From Mortierella alpina (taxonomy: Eukaryota; Mortierellomycota; Mortierellomycetes; Mortierellales; Mortierellaceae): a stretch of DNA of 64,000 nt. The notes beneath the pieces were generated by a model. The model did not search any database. It had not been told where the DNA came from and saw nothing but the letters and a program-made list of their open reading frames with translations. Position numbers and translations under genes: made by a program. Positions 1 to 10,800 of this stretch are shown piece by piece. The stretch is from the NCBI GenBank assembly GCA_029449245.1, contig JANATF010000022.1, positions 207,501-271,500 of the forward strand, given 5' to 3'. Every line of letters begins with the position of its first letter. Position 1 is the stretch's first letter.

Positions 1-2628
1 CAGAGTCTTGTTGGTCTTCAGTGCCTCAGCCAGCGCCTGAGCTCCGTTGGCTCCGATCGAGTTTATCTTCAAGTCCAAACTGGTCAGAGTCTTGTTGGTC
101 TTGAGTGCCTCAGCCAGCGCCTGAGCTCCGTTGGCTCCAATCGAGTTGTTCTGCAAGTCCAAAGTGGTCAGAGTCTTGTTGGTCTTGAGTGCCTCAGCCA
201 GCGCCTGAGCTCCACTGTCTCGGACCCAGTTTTGCGGCAATTCCAAAGTCGTCAATGCAGGAGCGTGCACCATATAGAACTTGACGATAGCTGTGTCCAA
301 ATTGAACTGCTTGATAACCAGGCGCTTCAGATTTGCGAAGTTAACATCGACCGGCCAAAGGTCACATTTTTTAAAAAACTCATGAGGGACCTCCAACAGT
401 AGACTGGAGACGTTCGATGGTTTCAGCTCCATATTGAGCTCAATAGAAACCGTGTCGCTTCGTCCCCCCGAAGAAATAGTCATATACCTCAGATTAGAGA
501 AGATGCTGGCTCGCCTCGACCATGGGCTGGACCCCTCGAAGAGCCTTTTGGGAGTGACTAAAGACAAGCTAGAGATATTCGGTGCTTGAGAGAGCACTAG
601 TTTGAACTTGTCGATAGAGGCGTCCGAGTCGAATCCACCGATTACCAGGCGTTTCAGATTCGAGAAATCGGTATCGGCTGCCTTCAAGTTGGATCGTTGG
701 AGGAAGTCGTCGTGAATAAAGGCCATAGTAAATGACTGGATCGAAGGATGCCCCATAATCTGTCGAATGGGATCGTATCGCCGGTTGCGGTTCACGTAGT
801 CGCTAGCTGGACCGGTTCCTGTGTAGCCAAACTCCAGAACGCCGACACTCGTTCTACGTAGAGTATCCCGTAGTCTCTTGAAGTCGCTGTAAGTTGTTTC
901 CCAAGAGAGCTTGATCTTGAGCTCATGGACTGATCTCGCCTTTTCCATCGCCGCATAGAATTGTTCGGCCAGCAACCTTGAACTAAGTTCGAGTTCTACA
1001 ACGCCACTGTTCTCGTCAAATGACCCTCCTACTGCATCAACTACCTGTCGGAATGCTTCGGCTGCCGTCTTGTTGTAGTTCTCGCGGTAATGGTCCATGC
1101 ATACCCATTTGACGTGTCCCTTGTCCGTTACAGTCCTGTACAGATTTCCCAGCACCTTGTTTCCATCCTTGTCCTTCAGGAATGTCCCCAGCTTGCGCAG
1201 ATCGGCACCCTCCAAAGCCTCCTTGTTTTCCATCTGATCGGCAAAGTTCTCGACAGGTTCTCCTTCGTCCACAGAGTCCTTCTCGATTTTACTTATGACT
1301 TGATTCATCCCAGGCTCGATACAATCCTTCAGATGGTGGAGACCCTTGGCAGCTTGATCGAGGGCATCCGCATTGATCAACTGAGCGACAGCAGGGACGG
1401 CAACACTTGCAACAGAGACACTAAACTTGAGCATCTTTAAGATGGTGAGGACGTATGGACCGTACTGCTGGAAGAAATCGGTGGGTCGAGCGATCTCGTA
1501 CCCTTCATGCTTGGCGAGGTGGATCTCGTGTGGAATCTTGTTGTTGCTGCCAGCCGCCTTTGTGTGTTCTCCGCACTCGCACAAGAAATAGAGTCGGTAC
1601 TTGTCTGTGAAAGGCTCCAGGATGTCCCATCCTGAGGGGTACTGCGGAAGGACGATAAACAGGCGAGGGATCGGATACTCGTGCAGTTCAAAGGTCTGCG
1701 TCAGGACCGCCTGGATACGAGACTGAAGCACAGACAACTGGTCAAGAACCCGCTGGTGCATCTGTTTCATCTCTTCATGATGAGCAAGGGTCAGCTGCTC
1801 CATCTCTCCCTGTTTGACATCCATCTCCTTTTGGTGCTCAAGCAGTTGTTTCTGTAGCTGGTTCATCTTTTCCTGCTTGGCGTCCGACGTCTTTTGCAAC
1901 TGGGTCATCTCGTCTTGTTTGGCGTCAAATGCCTGCCGCCAGTGCCTCATCTCTTCGTGCGACTTTATCATATGGTCCATCTTGGCACTGAGCTCTTGAT
2001 GTTGGACCCGACCGTCCGACTCGTTTGCCAGCTTTGATGCGAGTTTCACAACTTGCCTGAATGACAGCGTGGTCTTGGAAGACGTCTTGGCCAGAGACGG
2101 TAAACTCGGTGGTAAAACTGAGAGGTCAGTTGACGGAATGCGGGTACTGATGTCGTCGATGGCCGTAACCTCTGCTAATGCGGAGCTGACTTGCAGATCC
2201 TCGACCGATTTGTCCTCGCTTGAAGGATCACTTGGACAATCGGCGCGAGCGTCAGCTCCACCATTGGTTGGAGCAGAGTTGAGAACCGCGGTCGGAACCA
2301 TACTTGGAGCTCCCACTGGAGAGTCGACAGGAACGTGCTCAGTGGTGCTGGACAAGACAACATTCAGGACAACACCCGGGAGGTACTTGATGTAGCAAGA
2401 AATTCTAGATAGTAATAGTGTGCTTGTTCAGCAATCGTTTTAAACTAGAACTGAGCCACTTATGTCTACTTTTACTTACGCAACGTCGCCATTCTTGACA
2501 CATTGGACCCCGGGAAAGACTTGCTCGATGTTTTTCCAACAAACAACAGTCTGCCCATCAACATGCTGGATTGGGATTTTCACAATTTCTGTCGTTCCAG
2601 TTAAGCGAAATGATTGAGTCTCTTCCAT
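1..2628 (-). CDS. LRR protein with coiled coil, NLRC3-like repeats (3' end beyond window)
   Basis: The start codon is at 2628. Exon 1 is 2628-2480; a 75-nt intron (2479-2405) with GTAAGT donor and CTAG acceptor joins it in phase to exon 2, 2404 to the window edge (at least 850 residues). The N-terminus (MEETQSFRL...) is followed by a Ser/Thr/Pro-rich linker, a Gln/Lys/Met-rich coiled coil (about residues 185-265), a compact domain with EYPIPRLFIVLP and YRLYFLCECGEHT, and a C-terminal LRR region. The last repeats are near-identical 28-residue units (TLDLQNNSIGANGAQALAEA) encoded by 84-bp tandem DNA repeats at 1-230. The repeats resemble ribonuclease-inhibitor/NLRC3-type LRRs, which bind proteins. 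I see no NACHT P-loop in the visible part. The function is unknown; the overall architecture recurs in Mortierella-type fungi, by my recollection. Confidence 0.85.
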
Positions 2629-3078
2629 TGCTCCTACTGGGTGGCGGTGGGGCAGTGATGAGAAAAAAAGACAGATCGTGTTGGAGAGCGCGGAGAGTGC
2701 GAGTGCTGAAAATGTAGAAGAGAGAAATGGAAGTGTTCGGGGAGTGCGTATCCAGGAAAGCAAAGAGATGGAAGGAACCATTTCAGCCATTTTTTGGCGG
2801 TAGACTCAAACTGGGAAGTTCAATCATGCACTCGGGCAAAAAAAAGGGAGAAAAACAAGGCATGTCTTCGTGCACTGATCGCGTATTTTTTTTCTCCTGC
2901 ACAATGCAAAATTCCCGTGCATATATTTTTCCGCCCAATATTGGGCACTTTCCCTCAACGAAAAAAAAATGGGTCCACAACAACAAACACAGAGTCAGAG
3001 TTCGTGCAATGCCGTATATCAGAGTCGGCCAACAAGTCCCTCAGCGCAGGCAAGTGGCAAGCTTCTTGACCTTAACCA
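2629..3078. other. Intergenic, promoter side of the LRR gene
   Basis: No convincing gene. There are short overlapping open frames on both strands and several A/T homopolymers. The segment lies upstream of the LRR gene start at 2628 and downstream of the stop of the next minus-strand gene. Confidence 0.5.
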
Positions 3079-3486
3079 TCACAGCGTCCGTTTATTTCCT
3101 TGAATCTCATCTAGACGCTGCTGCAGCTGGTTGATCGTCGCTTCATGCTCTTCAACAGTCTTTTGAAGCCGAGTATTGTGCGCCATGACGTTCGTTAACG
3201 CCGCTTCCATATGAAGCCTGAAGTACAAGTTGAACCCAGGAGTACCAACACGCTGTCGGCTTGAGTTTCGTCGGGGATAAAGGCGTGGTGTCCGCGCACG
3301 GTGCGCAGGCGAGGAACGAAGAGGGGCAGTAGGCTGTTGAGGTGCAGTGGATCCACTTGTGGCTGGTGAAGCACTGTTTGAAGGCATGGTTGACGGTCCA
3401 GGTTCATACCAAGTGCAACCCTCGTGGTGGTATTCAATGGCCGATAGCGGGGATACGGCTGCCCCACAGGTACAGGTACAATCCAT
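3079..3486 (-). CDS. Small Cys-rich/coiled-coil protein, unknown
   Basis: A 135-residue frame starting at the ATG at 3486. The N-terminus has closely spaced cysteines (MDCTCTCGAAVSP, then HHEGC about 20 residues on), which could bind one zinc ion. The middle is Ser/Pro/Thr-rich with an Arg-rich patch (HRARTPRLYPRRNSSR), a possible nuclear localisation signal. The end is a heptad-like helix (TRLQKTVEEHEATINQLQQR). A possible 5' UTR intron lies just upstream: a GTACTG donor near 3594 and a TTAACAG acceptor near 3501. A TATA-like run lies near 3716. The small cysteine motif plus terminal coiled coil resembles the 40258-40797 protein in layout. I do not recognise the family. Confidence 0.5.
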   Translation of the reverse strand: MDCTCTCGAAVSPLSAIEYHHEGCTWYEPGPSTMPSNSASPATSGSTAPQQPTAPLRSSPAHRARTPRLYPRRNSSRQRVGTPGFNLYFRLHMEAALTNVMAHNTRLQKTVEEHEATINQLQQRLDEIQGNKRTL

Positions 3487-4597
3487 GCTTGACCTCACTG
3501 TTAACGAGTAGTGGTTTTGAAAAGATGTGTTGGGATGATGGGAAGGAAGAGAAAAAGCTGGCAAACATCACAACTGGATTCGACAGTACCTTCTAGATGG
3601 TGGAACACCAGGGAAAGCATCGTAAGCTTGAAACAATGAGGATTTCACATTGAGGGAGTCATGGCGAAGCTCATGCCGTAGCTGTGTTCGGGGAAGTTCT
3701 TGGAGGTGCGTGCGGGATATATTTAGCGGGATGGCAAACACAAAAAAGGGGCATGCCTCCCACATACCGCGCCTCTCAAATGGTGTCATTCTTGCACTGC
3801 CTCTATGCATCATTTTTTTCGAGCATCCCATACAGGTGAAAGATGCTAGGTACACGCTGTGGTTTAGGACCAATGTTCAGAGTGCAGAGTTTTCGTTCCC
3901 AGTTCCTGAGGTCTAGCTCATTGTTCATCATTCTCTCTATGAGAGTCCAATTACAGTGTTGTCCCCTGTCCAAACGAGTAGTGTATGATACTTCTTCAAA
4001 AAACCTGGTCGATAAGGACGCGGTGGAAACAAGGTACAGGGCGTTGGGAAACGGAAGGGGTGAAAAGTAATGCCAAGGAAAAGGCGAGTGCTAAGGGAAA
4101 GAAGAATTCTACAAACGAGGGATAGATGGAGACCAGTGAGGCACACACCAAAAAGGAGTAAGGAAAAAAAAGAGTAAGCCAAAAAATAAGGAGTAGGGAA
4201 AAAGGAAGGAAGGAAAAAGGGGGTAAGGAAAAAATGAAGTTGCAGCAAGAAAAGGAACTGAAGGGAGTGGCGGGAGTGGTGAGGTGTGGTGAGGTGTGGT
4301 TACTGGGAAAGAAGGGGACAGTATCATGGATGTGCCCAGAACCAAGACTTCAGCCCAATCCTCTGTGATTACGCTAAGTGTGGAAAAAATAGGCCATGGA
4401 TCAACCAGCATAACCCTTACAGCATCTCGCTTGCATGAATGATGAACACCGCTGCAGTACATGATTCTCTGGGTGACCTCATCCTTTCCATTTCTCGAGT
4501 TTAGCTTCGACCTATTATTAATACCTTCCAATACAAGTTTGACGTACACATCAATCATCTTTCTTTCCTACAAAAGATTTTTCATCTATCAATTCTA
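3487..4597. other. Intergenic, divergent promoters, purine-rich tract
   Basis: This lies between the minus-strand gene at 3486 and the plus-strand gene at 4598. It holds a TATA-like site on the minus strand (about 3716) and a G/A-rich tract (about 4140-4310) with repeated AAGGA and GGTGTGGTGA motifs. Open frames across the tract are composition artefacts. No supported gene. Confidence 0.5.
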
Positions 4598-5448
4598 ATG
4601 GATTACTCCCAGGCATCACCCGAACCCACTCGCATCTGGATGAAGTTCAATAAACTTCGGAACGATAAAATGAAGTCTCCGTTCGGGAAGAAGCTCGCAC
4701 TTGAGTCGTATGTTCGAAACAAACTTCACACCGACAAAGCCCACATTGCTGACTCCGTCCTCAACTGCTTGAGGGAAAAACTCAATCTCCGCCTACCCTA
4801 TGGATCAGGTCCGGCAATCATAAGTGAACTCAGAGAACTGCTTCAGGACCTGCAGCCATCAAACAGCACTCCAGCAACTTCGACATCATCTGGACAACCT
4901 ATCAACCAATGGGTAAAGAATACCCACAACAACAGCAGCAGCAACACCGCCTTTACACCTTCCTCATGTATGTCCCTTCCACCAGATTCTCTGCCAGCCG
5001 CAACAGTGCACAACTCACTCCACAACCACCTGTCAGATGCTACAACACGTCTGCCATGTCTCACAACCGCCTCTTCAAAATCAGTGGACAGTCACCCAAC
5101 CCCGCATGATCGTGTCGAATCCCCAAGCTCTTCAAAGCGTGGTCGTTGTGCTACTCATGGATCGTTGCAAAGGAGTACCTCGTATGCTGGAGCAGCCTCA
5201 AAACGGAGTCTGTGTGCCCCGAGGTTCTCGAGAAGCAGAGTTGTCACAGCCTGTTCATGGCATCGCAAAAGATGTCCCGCGAAACAACACAGGCTCTCCA
5301 TGCCCTCACAGAGCAAAGACTGAAGTTGTCTTCGTTGATGCTTCAAGCTACCATCGCGTGTCCAAGGCAATCTGGAGAAAAAGAACCAGATATGTTGGAA
5401 CTCTTTCGAGTTGCAAAGGATATTGAAACGTGTAGTCAAGTTTTATGA
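4598..5448 (+). CDS. Unknown Ser/Thr-rich protein, coding frame changes inside
   Basis: The ATG at 4598 follows a T/C-rich leader. The first about 100 residues look like real protein (FGKKLALESYVRNKLHTD, then LREKLNLRLPYG), followed by a Ser/Thr/Asn-rich linker with a basic SSSKRGR patch. After about 5250 a different frame carries a convincing helical C-terminus (ETTQALHALTEQRLKLSS ... MLELFRVAKDIETCSQVL) ending at 5448. The frame therefore changes between about 5110 and 5260. I could not find a clear GT-AG pair, so this may be a missed intron or a frame-breaking indel. The product is unknown; the layout (globular head, low-complexity linker, helical tail) resembles that of the 44186 CRN-like protein. 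Confidence 0.45.
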
Positions 5449-5472
5449 TAGGAAAGTAAGTGAGAAAAAGAT

Positions 5473-5907
5473 GTCGGTCCACACTGACCACACACCGGTA
5501 TTTATACATGTTTATTGTTACTACAGAGATGAATGTTGGGTAGATAGATAGATGAAGGAGTCATTGCCAAGAGATGGATAGCGGAAGACTATGGTCTGGC
5601 GCGTATCCTAGCTTCCGTATGATTGGCCATGATTCTAGGTCATTAGAGGCCAAGCCAATACCAGATAGCATGGGCGCCGGATGATTGATCCGGACCCCGG
5701 AACATCTTTCTGGTTCTTATATTCGTGCTGGCGAAGGTCCATGATTGGTACCTGGAGCTAAGCTTATAGATATGACTCTTTGTATCTTTCTAGGCAAGTA
5801 CTTTCCTTGCTTTGATTGGATCCGTTGTTCTTTGTTAAGGAGTCTACGATAGTAGACGCGTTCATATCTCTGTGTACTACTACTGGACTCTGGTGAATAT
5901 TGCACAG
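5473..5907. repeat. Dispersed repeat, copy 1 (LTR-like)
   Basis: The two ends match a second copy at about 23965-24249. The left end is a GACCACACA...GTATTTATAC...GTTTATTG block; the right end is GACTCTGGTGAATATTGCAC. On the minus strand it reads TGTGCAATATTC ... with a TATAAATAC box, as expected of an old LTR. I see no target-site duplication. The interior has no gene. Confidence 0.5.
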
Positions 5908-5931
5908 ATATAACCGACAGGATTGTTGAGT

Positions 5932-6268
5932 TGTCACGGTATATTAAGGACCGTGTCGAGAATCTAGACAGGGCAGTGGGCAGAATGACCTTTCACAAGG
6001 ACAAAGGAACAGGGACAAGGGAAGTGGCAAGGTAGGAGGGTTCAGGGTATGATCAAGGATGTATTCAAGTTACTAGGTAAAGACTAAACTAAGATGAGAC
6101 TACAAGGAGTATTTATACTACAGGGAGGTGCGCCATGGTGCGCGCCGCACCACGGTCATGGGTCAAATCAGAAGGGTAACACAGCAACAGCCTGACCCAA
6201 ATAATGATTTGTCGACTCTGGCTTGACCTAGGGTTGAGGACGCGACATCTAGGGCTGAGGACGCGACA
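5932..6268 (-). mobile_element. Solo LTR, minus orientation, same superfamily as the LTR at 50743
   Basis: 337 bp, TGTCACGG at the left and ACGCGACA at the right, i.e. TGTCGCG...CGTGACA on the minus strand. Internally on the minus strand it shares the GGCTGTTG...GTGTTACC...CCCATGACC order with the solo LTR at 50743-51076 (334 bp) and carries a TATAAATAC promoter box. The first 21 bp are tandemly duplicated at its minus-strand 5' end. No flanking duplication was seen, so it is old. Confidence 0.65.
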
Positions 6269-6526
6269 GACCGTGTGGACTATGCAGAACGCCTCTAGTT
6301 AATTTGGAACAGCGAAAATAAAAGGTCATGTCAGTCACGTAGACCGCCGTTCACTGATGTAAATCGATCCTATCTACCAGCGATGGCTTACTCCTCTTCT
6401 ACTCGAACTTGAAAGTAACTGGACTCACCACAGAGTTGTTATTTGTAGCTACTAAGGGCGATCAAGATATTTTAAGTCATAAAAATGAGAACTTTCGTAG
6501 GGTTCTGCGACAGACTACTACTGCCT

Positions 6527-6554
6527 TGGGCAGCCAAGCCTTCATAACGACGTT

Positions 6555-6590
<36 letters not shown>

Positions 6591-6634
6591 ACTGAAGCAG
6601 AATTCAGTAAGCGTTGGATTGTTCACCCACTGAT

Positions 6635-6689
<55 letters not shown>

Positions 6690-6795
6690 ATGAAATGTTG
6701 CTGCAATAGTAATTGAACTTAGTACGAGAGGAACCGTTCATTCGGATAATTGGTATTTGAGCCTGCTTGAGCAAGCAATGGCCCGAAGCTATCCA
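6527..6795 (+). pseudogene. 28S rRNA 3' fragment A (with sarcin-ricin loop)
   Basis: This matches the eukaryotic 28S/25S 3' region: GGCAGCCAAGC near the start, then GACGTTGCTTTTTGATCC, the sarcin-ricin loop AGTACGAGAGGAACCG (6721-6736) and the GCAAGCAATGGCCCGAAGCTATC stretch. It breaks at the point where the copy at 58391 continues into GGATTATGGCTG. Small differences from the 58391 copy (AGCCTTCATAACG versus AGCGTTCATAGCG) show independent drift. It is not a working rRNA gene. Confidence 0.9.
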
Positions 6796-7069
6796 CTTTG
6801 GAAGCTTATAATATGTGACTGTTGTACCCTGAATAGCCATGCGCATGATAGCCAATCAGAACAAACGCTCGAGTCACACCATTGACCGAGGGCGAAGATT
6901 ATTAAATTCGCTCCCACGCTATTTTTTTTGTCGTTTGTTCTTTCCTCCTCTCCGCTCCATCTTCTTGTTTCCATTGATACACCCGCGTCCCCTGCTGAAC
7001 GTCTGTCGTTTCCACAAGCATCGTTGAAGTGTGAATACCAAAAACAAAGCAGCTCATCCTATATCCTTA

Positions 7070-10000
7070 ATGTTCTCTTGGTCTCTTAACTACAGGGTAC
7101 GCTTTAGCTATAGCCTACATATCCTCAATGAGACTCTGCTCGATAAAGCTTGATCGCCTGATTAGTAACATGCAACAACTCCTTCACGTACCCTCTCTAT
7201 CTAGACAGACCACATTAAACTGGGAAAGAAGATTGGCAGTGGTGCCCAAGCTGAAATCTTTAAAGCCAAGTGCGGACTCGATGATGTTGTGGTCAAGAGA
7301 TTCCTCGATTCGACAGACAAGCACACAAGGCAGGAGGTCGATATTATCAAGCGGCTCACTCACAGAAACATTGTCCAGTTCTATCATGTTCATCATGACA
7401 TGCTCGTCATGGAGTACGTCGAAGGTGGCAATCTGGCAGATGCGATTGTGGGGAGGGGTCTTAAAAGCTGGGAGATCAAGACACACATTGCCAAAGATAT
7501 CTCTCTCGGACTTGCATATCTCCATTCCCAGGATATCATCCACTGTGACATCAAGAGCTCCAACATCCTCCTTACCGAGCACAAAGAAGCCAGGATCTGT
7601 GACTTTGGACTTTCGACGAGGGTTGGCGAGATTGGCGGAGGAGGTACCCTTCAGTGGATGGCACCAGAGTTATTGCAGAATCCACCGCAGTACACAGGCA
7701 AGTCCGACGTTTATGCGTTGGGAATGGTCATGTGGGAGATGGCGTCCGAATCTACTCGGCCCTACCGAGAACACACTCCCGATGGAATGATGTATTGCAT
7801 CTTACACGGCATCCTCGAAGAGTATCCAGACGTCACGCCGAAGGCTTATGCAGCCTGTATTGATATGTGCTGGACGCTACGACCTGACGAGAGACCCAAT
7901 GCCATGGATATGCTTCCAGATATTGTGCAGTCTTCCCATCATCAGGTTGATCCAGAGCAACAACAACAGAGAAGTGCGATGAATACTGGCAAAAAGGTTC
8001 ATTATCTCAAGGCCCTAGAGCAATATTTCACGACGAACGAGTCCGCCGGATTCATGGACATGCTCAAAAACGGCGACATGCTTCATGATAGCGGCAAAAC
8101 CATGGATTGGTTTGATAGCTCTGCTGGCGGCCAAGGATCAGCTAAGGCCATGTTCAAGATGGGCACCATATACTATTCTGGCCGTGGTGTCGAGAAAGAC
8201 AATGGCAAAGCTTTGGAGTGGTACCTTGCCGCAAGCGAGGTTGGAGTGGCTGTGGCGATGCTCAAGATCAGTCAGATGTATCAATATGGTTGCGGCGTGG
8301 AACAGGATGACAACAAAGCGGCATCGTGGTATTTCAAGGCGAAGGAGGCGGTGAATGAGCAGGGCAGGCTCAACAATCAAATAGTACACCACGATGCTGG
8401 CGTTTCAGAACACCACGGAAGAACGATGGAGTGGTTTAAGGACACACTTGGCGTCGGATCGACGGTCGCTATGTGCAACATTGCATATATGTATCATTCT
8501 GGTGGAGATCTAGAAGAAGATTACAGCAAGGCTCTGGAGTGGTACCTCAAAGCAAGCGATGCTGGAAATGATTCTGCCATGCACAACATCGGCGTCATGT
8601 ACAACAATGGTCTTGGTGTTGAGCAGGACTTAGGCAAGGCTATGGAGTGGTACCTCAAAGCAAGCGATGCTGGAAATGGTTCTGCCATGCACAACATCGG
8701 CGTCATGAACAACAATGGTCTTGGTGTTGAGCAGGACTACGGCAAGGCTATGGAATGGTTCCTCAAAGCAAGTGGCGCTGGAGATGCTTCTTCCATGTAC
8801 AACATCGGCGTCATGTACGAAAATGGTCTTGGTGTTGAGCAGGACTACGGCAAGGCTATGGAATGGTTCCTCAAAGCAAGCGATGCTGGAAATGGTTCTG
8901 CCATGCACAACATCGGCGCGATGAACAACAATGGCCTTGGTGTTGAGCAGGACTACGGCAAGGCTATGGAATGGTTCCTCAAAGCAAACGACGCTGGAGC
9001 TGCTTCTGCCATGCGCAACCTTGGCCTCACGTACAACAATGGTCTTGGTGTTGAGCAGGACTACGGCAAGGCTATGGAATGGTACCTCAAAGCAAGTGGC
9101 GCTGGAGATGCTTCTGCCATGTACAACATCGGCGTCATGTACGAAAATGGTCTTGGTGTTGAGCAGGACTACGACAAGGCTATGGAATGGTACCTCAAAG
9201 CAAGTGGCGCTGGAGATGCTTCTCCCATACTCAACATCGGTGTCATGTACAACAATGGTCTTGGTGTTGAGCAGGACTACGGCAAGGCTATGGAATGGTT
9301 CCTCAAAGCAAGCGACGCTGGAGTTGATTCTGCCATGCACAACATCGGCGTCCTGTACAACAATGGTCTTGGTGTTGAGCAAGACTACGGCAAGGCTATG
9401 GAATGGTACCTCAAAGCAAGTGGCGCTGGAGATGCTTCTGCCATACTCAACATCGGTGTCATGTACAGCAATGGTCTTGGTGTTGAGCAGGACTACGACA
9501 AGGCTATGGAATGGTACCTCAAAGCAAGTGGTGCTGGAGATGCTTCTGCCATGTACAACATCGGCGTCATGTACGAAAATGGTCTTGGTGTTGAGCAGGA
9601 CTACGACAAGGCTATGGAATGGTACCTCAAAGCAAGTGGCGCTGGAGATGCTTCTCCCATACTCAACATCGGTGTCATGTACAACAATGGTCTTGGTGTT
9701 GAGCAGGACTACGGCAAGGCTATGGAATGGTTCCTCAAAGCAAGCGACGCTGGAGTTGATTCTGCCATGCACAACATCGGCGTCCTGTACAACAATGGTC
9801 TTGGTGTTGAGCAAGACTACGGCAAGGCTATGGAATGGTACCTCAAAGCAAGTGGCGCTGGAGATGCTTCTGCCATACTCAACATCGGTGTCATGTACGA
9901 AAATGGTCTTGGTGTTGAGCAGGACTACGACAAGGCTATGGAATGGTACCTCAAAGCAAGTGGTGCTGGAGATGCTTCTGCCATGTACAACATCGGCGTC

Positions 10001-10138
10001 ATGTACGAAAATGGTCTTGGTGTTGAGCAGGACTACGACAAGGCTATGGAATGGTACCTCAAAGCAAGTGGTGCTGGAGATGCTTCTGCCATGTACAACA
10101 TCGGCGTCATGTACGAAAATGGTCTTGGTGTTGAGTAG
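7070..10138 (+). CDS. TKL-like protein kinase fused to Sel1 repeats, ends at a premature TAG
   Basis: Proposed exon 1 is 7070-7096 (GTACGC donor), with an intron to CTAG at 7204 and then one exon from 7205 (about 986 residues). The kinase lobe has a Gly loop GSGAQAEIF, a VVVK lysine, a catalytic loop HCDIKSSN (Cys in place of the usual HRD Arg), CDFG and MAPELL, so it looks active but non-RD. From about residue 300, some 18 Sel1-like 36-residue repeats follow. The last fifteen carry GLGVE and are almost identical, each encoded by 108 bp. Sel1 arrays are alpha-helical scaffolds, and kinase-Sel1 fusions are common in Mucoromycota and Glomeromycotina, so a signalling role is inferred. The first exon is the weakest part. 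The frame stops at TAG 10136-10138 where every other repeat has CAG (Gln). Confidence 0.85.
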
Positions 10139-10315
10139 GACTACGACAAGGCTATGGAATGGTACCTCAAAGCAAGTGGTGCTGGAGATGCTTCTGCCAT
10201 GTACAACATCGGTGTCATGTACGAGCATGGTCATAGTGTCGAGCAGGACGGCGACAAGGCTATGGAGTGGTTTACTAAGGCGCGCTGTGCCGAAATATCA
10301 GGTGCTACCCCTTGA
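10139..10315 (+). pseudogene. Orphaned last Sel1 repeats beyond the nonsense codon
   Basis: The same reading frame stays open and repeat-like after the TAG: one standard repeat, then a diverged terminal repeat (EHGHSVEQDGDKAMEWF) and a natural TGA at 10313-10315. The stop codon therefore removes about 58 residues of an otherwise intact array. Confidence 0.8.
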
Positions 10316-10396
10316 ACCAAAGAAATGCAGGATGAAGGAGTGTCGGGTAATTTTGTCGATAGACTGTGAATACACTGCTATATTGTTGAGTGCTCC

Positions 10397-10482
10397 TTTG
10401 GATTATGGCTGGACGCCTCTAAGTCAGAATCCGTGCTAGAACGCGGCGATTACCGCCATTCGAATTTTTGTTGAATACGACT
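10397..10482 (+). pseudogene. 28S rRNA 3' fragment B
   Basis: TTTGGATTATGGCTGGACGC, then CTCTAAGTCAGAATCCGTGC, then AGAACGCGGCGATTACCGCC. This is collinear with the 58391-58965 copy and starts where fragment A ends. Homology fades after GAATACGA at about 10482. Confidence 0.85.
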
Positions 10483-10495
10483 AAGTACCACCTCC

Positions 10496-10640
10496 TGGTG
10501 TGGAAAATAAAACCGAAAATCAAGTAACGAGACTAGAGAGGGACCTGTTGATTTACCAGGAACTGGAATCAAAATAGGTTCAGTTCCTGAGGCTGCTGTC
10601 TAGCTCCTATTGTCATGTGATCCGGCCAATACAGTGCATG
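10496..10640. repeat. Dispersed repeat shared with 49963-50110
   Basis: About 145 bp match the block at 49963: GTGGAAAATA, AAGTAACGAGAC, AGAGAGGGA, AATAGGTTC.GTTCCTG, then GTCATGTGATC.GGCCAATAC. Both copies are diverged and non-coding. It is probably part of an LTR or another non-autonomous element. Confidence 0.6.
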
Positions 10641-10679
10641 ATACAATAGATAAAAAAGACTTACTATGTAATCGGCCGC

Positions 10680-10800
10680 TATCTGGCGCAGGGTGTACCG
10701 GGGAAAGAGGGCGTGGGAAGTGGAACTGGATTTGTGGAGTCAGGCAGAAGAGGTGTATAATCAAGTTAACAGATAGGGTTCAGAATCATATGTGTATTAG
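10680..10800 (-). mobile_element. Decayed LTR fragment
   Basis: On the minus strand this reads CTATCTGTTAACTTGA...ACACCTCTTCTG followed by a GACTCCAC block, matching the 3' part of the LTRs at 50743 and 51979. No intact ends. Confidence 0.55.

Larger units (their letters stand above)
6796..10402 (+). other. Insertion into the 28S remnant, bounded by 7-bp direct repeats
   Basis: The 28S remnant is interrupted at the same internal point on both sides. CTTTGGA occurs at 6796-6802, right after fragment A, and again at 10396-10402, leading into fragment B (TTATGGCTG...). The 3593 bp between them hold the kinase-Sel1 gene. This is the pattern expected of an insertion with a 7-bp target duplication. 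The inserted DNA shows no transposase and no obvious terminal inverted repeats. Confidence 0.5.

Noticed and set aside
6409-6633. 74-codon plus-strand frame
   Set aside because: Its second half is 28S rRNA sequence read as protein.
8630-10234. Long minus-strand open frame (534 codons) opposite the Sel1 array
   Set aside because: The 108-bp repeat unit is a multiple of three, so any frame without a stop in one unit stays open throughout. The translation is a simple repeat with no independent motif. The same applies to the shifted plus-strand frame at 8931-10439.
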